NCBI GenBank assembly: GCA_022777455.1
Contig: JALFGI010000087.1
Location: forward strand, 1-8,421
Origin: Clostridiales bacterium
Lineage (GTDB): Bacteria > Bacillota_A > Clostridia > Oscillospirales > Oscillospiraceae
Direction of reading: 5' to 3'
Length of the DNA: 8,421 bases
Below, in pieces: positions 5,691-8,421 of this stretch (position 1 is its first letter; each line of letters starts with the position of its first letter). The notes below the pieces were generated by a model. The model saw nothing but the letters and a program-made list of their open reading frames with translations, had not been told where the DNA came from and did no database searches. Made by a program: the position numbers and the translations under genes.

Positions 5691-7417
5691 AACACATCGC
5701 TCCCTTCCTCCATGGTTTTGCACAGGTCATACAGCCGCATGTCCCCGGTGCCCTCCAGCCGCAGCCGGAGGTGGTCACACCGGCGCACCGCCACGGGCAC
5801 CGTCACCGACCCCAGGGGGCTGCCCCGGAGCCGGGCCAGCAGGTGCCAGGTTTCCTCCTCGTCATACCGGACGGAAAGCCGGGCCTGCGCCCCCGGGGCC
5901 AGGTACAGCCGCAGGGTCAGCCGGGTGAGATACTTATTGTCCGGGCTTTCGCCCCCCAAATCGCCGGTTTCGGCCATCCAGGATACTTCCTCCTCCGCTC
6001 TGCCGGAGCCCTGTTCGGCGACAATGCGCCCGTCGCCGTCCAGAAAATACAGTTCTTCCCGGCAGGAGCAGAAGCACCGGGCGTGGGTGCCGTCCTCCCG
6101 ATGCCAGAGATTCCGCGCCCTGTCGTAGACGAACAGGTGGTACTCTCCCCCGGCATCCGCCATGGAAATGTAGTATTTCCCCCGGTGGGCTCCCGCCGCA
6201 GCGTCCCGGTAGACCTCGCTCCCCAGATTCCGGGAGATGTCCACGGGCAGAGAGCCGTCATAGGCGCATACCCCGGTGGAGGATTTGTAATAGAGCACCT
6301 CCCCCACGATGGCCAGGCTCTTTTCACTGCCCCGCTGCACCCCCCGGCAGGGGGTGGTCTGCAGCCGGTAATTGGCGGGGTAATTGCCGTAGATCTTGTG
6401 CAGGCAGTTCTCCCGGAAGAACAGGGGATAGCCCAGGTGGGCAACGGCGCCGGTGAAGGGGCCTTCCGCCCCCAGGCTCAGACAATAGCTGTCGGTGCTC
6501 ACCCCCTGGAAGCAGTTCCAGTTTTTGAAATCCCCCAGCTTGCTGGCGTAGATTTCATTCACGATCTCCCCCTCCCGGTTGGGGCCGTAGCGGCAGCCCC
6601 ACAGCCGGTTTTCGCACTCGATGACATAGTCCATCAAAGGAAGTGTCCTGCTGACGGTGATGGGCTCTTCCCAGGTCATCTCCTCCTCCAGGAGGCCGGA
6701 CACCACCAGGAAGTCCGTATCCCGGCAGCTGACAATTGTCCGGGACGCCACTTCCTCCGGTGCTCCGGCGATGGACACCCCGTCCCCCTCCTCGAAAGCG
6801 GCGCCGATGCCCGGGGCGGAGAGCCTCAGATAGGTTGCATCCACGCTCACCCACATGGCGGTGCCCGCGGACCACTGCAGCAGCGCCGGGGGCTGCTGGG
6901 AGGTGTCCAACCAAAGGGCCATATTCGCCGGGTCCTGGGGTTCCTCCGGCTGGCGGTAGGCGGGAATCAGGGGCGTCCCGTCCGCCTCCGAAGGGGTGAG
7001 GGTCACAGCGCCTTCCGTTGTGAATTCCGCCTCCAAACGGCCAAACTCCGTCAAATCCAGGGTATTGATGTACTTTTTGTCCGGGAAAATCACCACATAT
7101 GCCCCCATGGAAACCAGGTGCTTGGGGCAGTCCTCCTCCCGCTCCGAAAGACCCATCTCCACTTCATAGCCGTTCACCACGAATTTGGAGCCGTCCACCC
7201 AGCACAGACTGTCCCTGGCAATAAGGCCCTGGGGATTTCCCGGCTGGGCGTACACCCCCCGTTTCCGCCGGGAGGCCAGAAGGGGATAGTGGTCGGAGCA
7301 CAGGTTCTCCATGGCGGCAAATTCCCCGTCGCCGATGCGGCAATTGGCATTGTAGCCGCCGAAGGCCGACAGCATCTCCCGGCTGGAAGGCACCGCGTTC
7401 AGCTTTACAAACTCCAT
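5687..7417 (-). CDS. Putative tail hub / head-tail stabilisation protein, beta-propeller-like
   Basis: A 576-residue protein from the second ATG (7415-7417), which is 8 bases from GGAGG (7426-7430); the ATG at 7423 is only two bases away from it. No membrane segments. The body is beta-rich with repeated aromatic/glycine strands; the clearest conserved stretch, about residues 260-420, includes IECENRLWGCRYG, NEIYASKLGDFKNWNCFQG, GYPLFFRENCLHKIYGNYP and VGEVLYYKSSTGVCAYDG. This resembles the beta-propeller tail hub/stabilisation proteins (P22 gp10-like or T7-nozzle-like) annotated in Clostridia prophages with N4-gp56 capsids. It probably forms the lower part of a short tail. Cysteines are unusually frequent (about a dozen). 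The call rests on pattern recall and gene order, so a generic tail protein is the alternative. Confidence 0.7.
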   Translation of the reverse strand: MEFVKLNAVPSSREMLSAFGGYNANCRIGDGEFAAMENLCSDHYPLLASRRKRGVYAQPGNPQGLIARDSLCWVDGSKFVVNGYEVEMGLSEREEDCPKHLVSMGAYVVIFPDKKYINTLDLTEFGRLEAEFTTEGAVTLTPSEADGTPLIPAYRQPEEPQDPANMALWLDTSQQPPALLQWSAGTAMWVSVDATYLRLSAPGIGAAFEEGDGVSIAGAPEEVASRTIVSCRDTDFLVVSGLLEEEMTWEEPITVSRTLPLMDYVIECENRLWGCRYGPNREGEIVNEIYASKLGDFKNWNCFQGVSTDSYCLSLGAEGPFTGAVAHLGYPLFFRENCLHKIYGNYPANYRLQTTPCRGVQRGSEKSLAIVGEVLYYKSSTGVCAYDGSLPVDISRNLGSEVYRDAAAGAHRGKYYISMADAGGEYHLFVYDRARNLWHREDGTHARCFCSCREELYFLDGDGRIVAEQGSGRAEEEVSWMAETGDLGGESPDNKYLTRLTLRLYLAPGAQARLSVRYDEEETWHLLARLRGSPLGSVTVPVAVRRCDHLRLRLEGTGDMRLYDLCKTMEEGSDVF

Positions 7418-7429
7418 CCCCATCCCCTC

Positions 7430-7777
7430 CTAGAAAAATGTCCTGCGGCCCACCGCCGGGGAACTCCGCCGCACCTGGTTGGCGTATTCCTGCCACAGGG
7501 CGGTGAACAGGGCCATGGCGTTGTTGTATTTCATGTATTCCTGATTGGCGTAGTCGATCTGGGCCTCCAGCCAGCGCAGGTAGAGCGCATCGAAGGGTGC
7601 GGGGATGGACAGCACCGTCTCCGGCTCCATCTCCACAATCTCCTGCTCCAAGCCGCACCGGCCATGAAGCCGGGCGGCCATGGCCTCCACCTGACTGAGC
7701 CAGAAGAGCTTGTCCTCCTGGGAATAGACGTTGTGCTTTTTCCCGTCCACCCAGCGGATTGCATCCAGGGCCGTCAT
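7430..7777 (-). CDS. Head-tail adaptor/connector-like protein
   Basis: A 115-residue protein with MTALDAIRWVDGKKHN, YSQEDKLFWLSQVEAMAARL, a short variable loop, then VLSIPAPFDALYLRWLEAQIDYANQEYMKYNN. The order of helix, helix, loop, PAP(F/Y)D-LY--WL-AQIDYAN-EY-KYNN is the pattern I associate with small Clostridia phage proteins encoded just after the capsid gene and thought to be gp6-type or related head-completion adaptors joining portal to tail. The function comes from position and fold resemblance, not experiment. The start lies two bases after the preceding stop, with GAAGG 7 bases upstream. Its TAG stop lies inside the TAGGAGG ribosome-binding site of the next gene. Confidence 0.72.
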   Translation of the reverse strand: MTALDAIRWVDGKKHNVYSQEDKLFWLSQVEAMAARLHGRCGLEQEIVEMEPETVLSIPAPFDALYLRWLEAQIDYANQEYMKYNNAMALFTALWQEYANQVRRSSPAVGRRTFF

Positions 7778-7779
7778 AC

Positions 7780-8013
7780 TCAGACCTTCTTTTCCAGCTG
7801 CTCCAGGGGCTTGGATGCCTGCTCCTCAAATTCCAGCGCCTGGGCCAGCATCTTCTCCTGCCGCTGCAGCACCTTCACCACGTTCCAGGGCAGCTCCACC
7901 TCCACGCCCCTGGCAATCTGCCAGGTCCGGCCGTTGACCCCCACGAACACATCTTCTTTGTCGCTGCGGGTGAGCGGCAGCTTGATTTTTACCAGTTTTT
8001 CCTTCTTTTCCAT
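7780..8013 (-). CDS. Small conserved phage protein encoded after the capsid gene
   Basis: A 77-residue protein: a basic start (MEKKEKLVKIKLPLTRSDKE), then DVFVGVNGRTWQIARGVEVELPWNVVKVL and a glutamate/lysine-rich C-terminal helix. The block KIKLPLTR--KEDVFV-VNG--W-I-RGV-VE(V/L)P is familiar from Clostridia phages with this capsid type, normally of unknown function. A capsid-associated or head-assembly role is inferred from its place between the capsid and adaptor genes. AAGGAG lies 8 bases before the ATG. It is the first gene after the 280-base repeat-filled gap, so its expression relative to the capsid gene may be affected by that structure. Confidence 0.75.
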   Translation of the reverse strand: MEKKEKLVKIKLPLTRSDKEDVFVGVNGRTWQIARGVEVELPWNVVKVLQRQEKMLAQALEFEEQASKPLEQLEKKV

Positions 8014-8047
8014 GTTTATTTCTCCTTTTCATTATTATCACCCAGCC

Positions 8048-8282
8048 ACTGTAGGGGAGGCTCGCAGCCTCCCGCCAGGTAACGGGCCCGCGTGTTTGGT
8101 TGAATGGTATCCCGTCCGACATGGTACGGATTCGCCCAGCCTGGATAATTGCGTGGGCTGCTACCGCGCGGGCGGATGATATCCGCCCCTACAGTTGGTG
8201 TGGCAGCAATCGTCACCTGGTACCGTTCAACGAAAGCGCCTATCAATCGTTGCCGCTCGGCGGGGTCAGAAATCCGCCCTAC
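8048..8282. repeat. Hairpin-rich palindromic repeat between the capsid gene and the next gene
   Basis: The core has 10-base perfect terminal inverted repeats, actgtagggg (8048-8057) and cccctacagt (8186-8195). Just inside or overlapping each end is a strong hairpin: gggaggct-cgc-agcctccc (8055-8073) and gggcggat-gat-atccgccc (8170-8188). A third unit follows: ggcgg/ccgcc hairpin (8259-8278), ending in atccgccctac (8272-8282), a near copy of atccgcccctac (8181-8192). ttggttgaatggta (8096-8109) is mirrored by taccgttcaac (8221-8231) with one mismatch. No transposase is encoded. This is a non-coding, mobile or amplified palindromic repeat of the kind dispersed in GC-rich gut Clostridia. A 90-codon open frame spans it but is the repeat read through. 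Confidence 0.82.
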
Positions 8283-8295
8283 GGACAAAAATCTC

Positions 8296-8421
8296 TTAGT
8301 TCATCTTGGCGCTGGGGGAGAAGGCGCTGCAGCATTCTACCCGGTACATGTAGGCCTGCTGGAGGATCTCCGCGGTCTGCATGGCCTTCCAGCCCACGGT
8401 GCTGCGCTGGTTCAGGGGGTC
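8296..8421 (-). CDS. Major capsid protein, N4-gp56 family (C-terminal 41 residues, cut by window edge)
   Basis: The frame is open to the right edge and ends at TAA (8296-8298). The visible residues begin DPLNQRSTVGWKAMQTAEIL and continue through MYRVECCSAFSPSAKMN. DPL-QR-T-GWK followed by a helix and then -M-RVEC is the typical C-terminus of N4-gp56-family major capsid proteins, HK97-fold shell subunits of short-tailed and some other phages. The rest of the gene (normally around 300 residues) lies outside the window, so neither its start nor its integrity can be judged. It heads the operon segment seen here, as expected for head genes preceding tail genes. Confidence 0.83.
   Translation of the reverse strand, partial: DPLNQRSTVGWKAMQTAEILQQAYMYRVECCSAFSPSAKMN

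Noticed and set aside
5771..8179. An open frame of 802 codons on the plus strand, antisense to the tail hub and adaptor genes
   Set aside because: It is opposite genes with recognisable phage families and clear ribosome-binding sites, has no Shine-Dalgarno site, is low-complexity (Gly/Pro/His/Val-rich) and runs on through the non-coding repeat. GC-rich codon use on the minus strand removes stops from this frame.
8016..8288. A 90-codon minus-strand frame between the capsid gene and the next gene
   Set aside because: It is the translation of the palindromic repeat (the GADIIRP-like segment comes from the ATCC/GGAT hairpin). It spans the whole element and overlaps the ribosome-binding site and start of the next gene.
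1..8421. CRISPR array, tRNA, integrase or transposase
   Set aside because: No evenly spaced direct repeats with unique spacers, no cloverleaf pattern with CCA-type end, and no recombinase or transposase motifs in any supported gene.

Overview
This window is the late (virion and lysis) end of a temperate phage, most likely an integrated prophage in a GC-rich, Gram-positive gut-type Clostridia (an Oscillospirales-like host is my inference). The evidence for the host is strong GGAGG Shine-Dalgarno sites, high GC with compact gene packing, Firmicutes phage families (phi LC3-type holin, XkdX, DUF859-like fibre), modular palindromic intergenic repeats, and what looks like the start of a T-box leader at the left edge.

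All genes run on the minus strand, so the operon reads from right to left. It enters at the right edge with the C-terminal 41 residues of an N4-gp56-type major capsid protein (8296-8421). A roughly 280-base gap filled by a hairpin-rich repeat follows (8048-8282). Then come a small conserved capsid-associated protein (7780-8013), a head-tail adaptor-like protein (7430-7777), a large tail hub/stabilisation-like protein (5687-7417), a coiled-coil tail protein (4956-5690), a Gln/Tyr-rich virion protein of unknown role (4172-4933), a DUF859/collar-type tail fibre (2282-4150), a 117-residue fibre-associated protein (1916-2269) and an XkdX protein (1768-1911). Two very small genes, one encoding a DUF3789-like membrane peptide, lead into the lysis cassette: a peptidoglycan-binding plus M15 peptidase endolysin, an XhlA-like membrane protein and a phi LC3-type holin. 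Stops and starts overlap or sit a few bases apart, and most starts have a strong Shine-Dalgarno site, often overlapping the preceding stop. This indicates one polycistronic late transcript with translational coupling.

No tape-measure, tail-tube or tail-terminator gene lies between the capsid gene and the lysis genes. With the capsid type and the hub protein, this suggests a short-tailed (podovirus-like) virion that carries receptor-binding and lysis genes usually seen in siphophages.

Left of the holin the phage genes stop. Positions 198-411 hold nested palindromes of the same style as the repeat beside the capsid gene. At 64-92 there is a near-consensus minus-strand promoter, and its transcript (from about 57 to the left edge) resembles the 5' end of a T-box leader. 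That is probably host sequence, placing the prophage/host junction somewhere between about 93 and 434.
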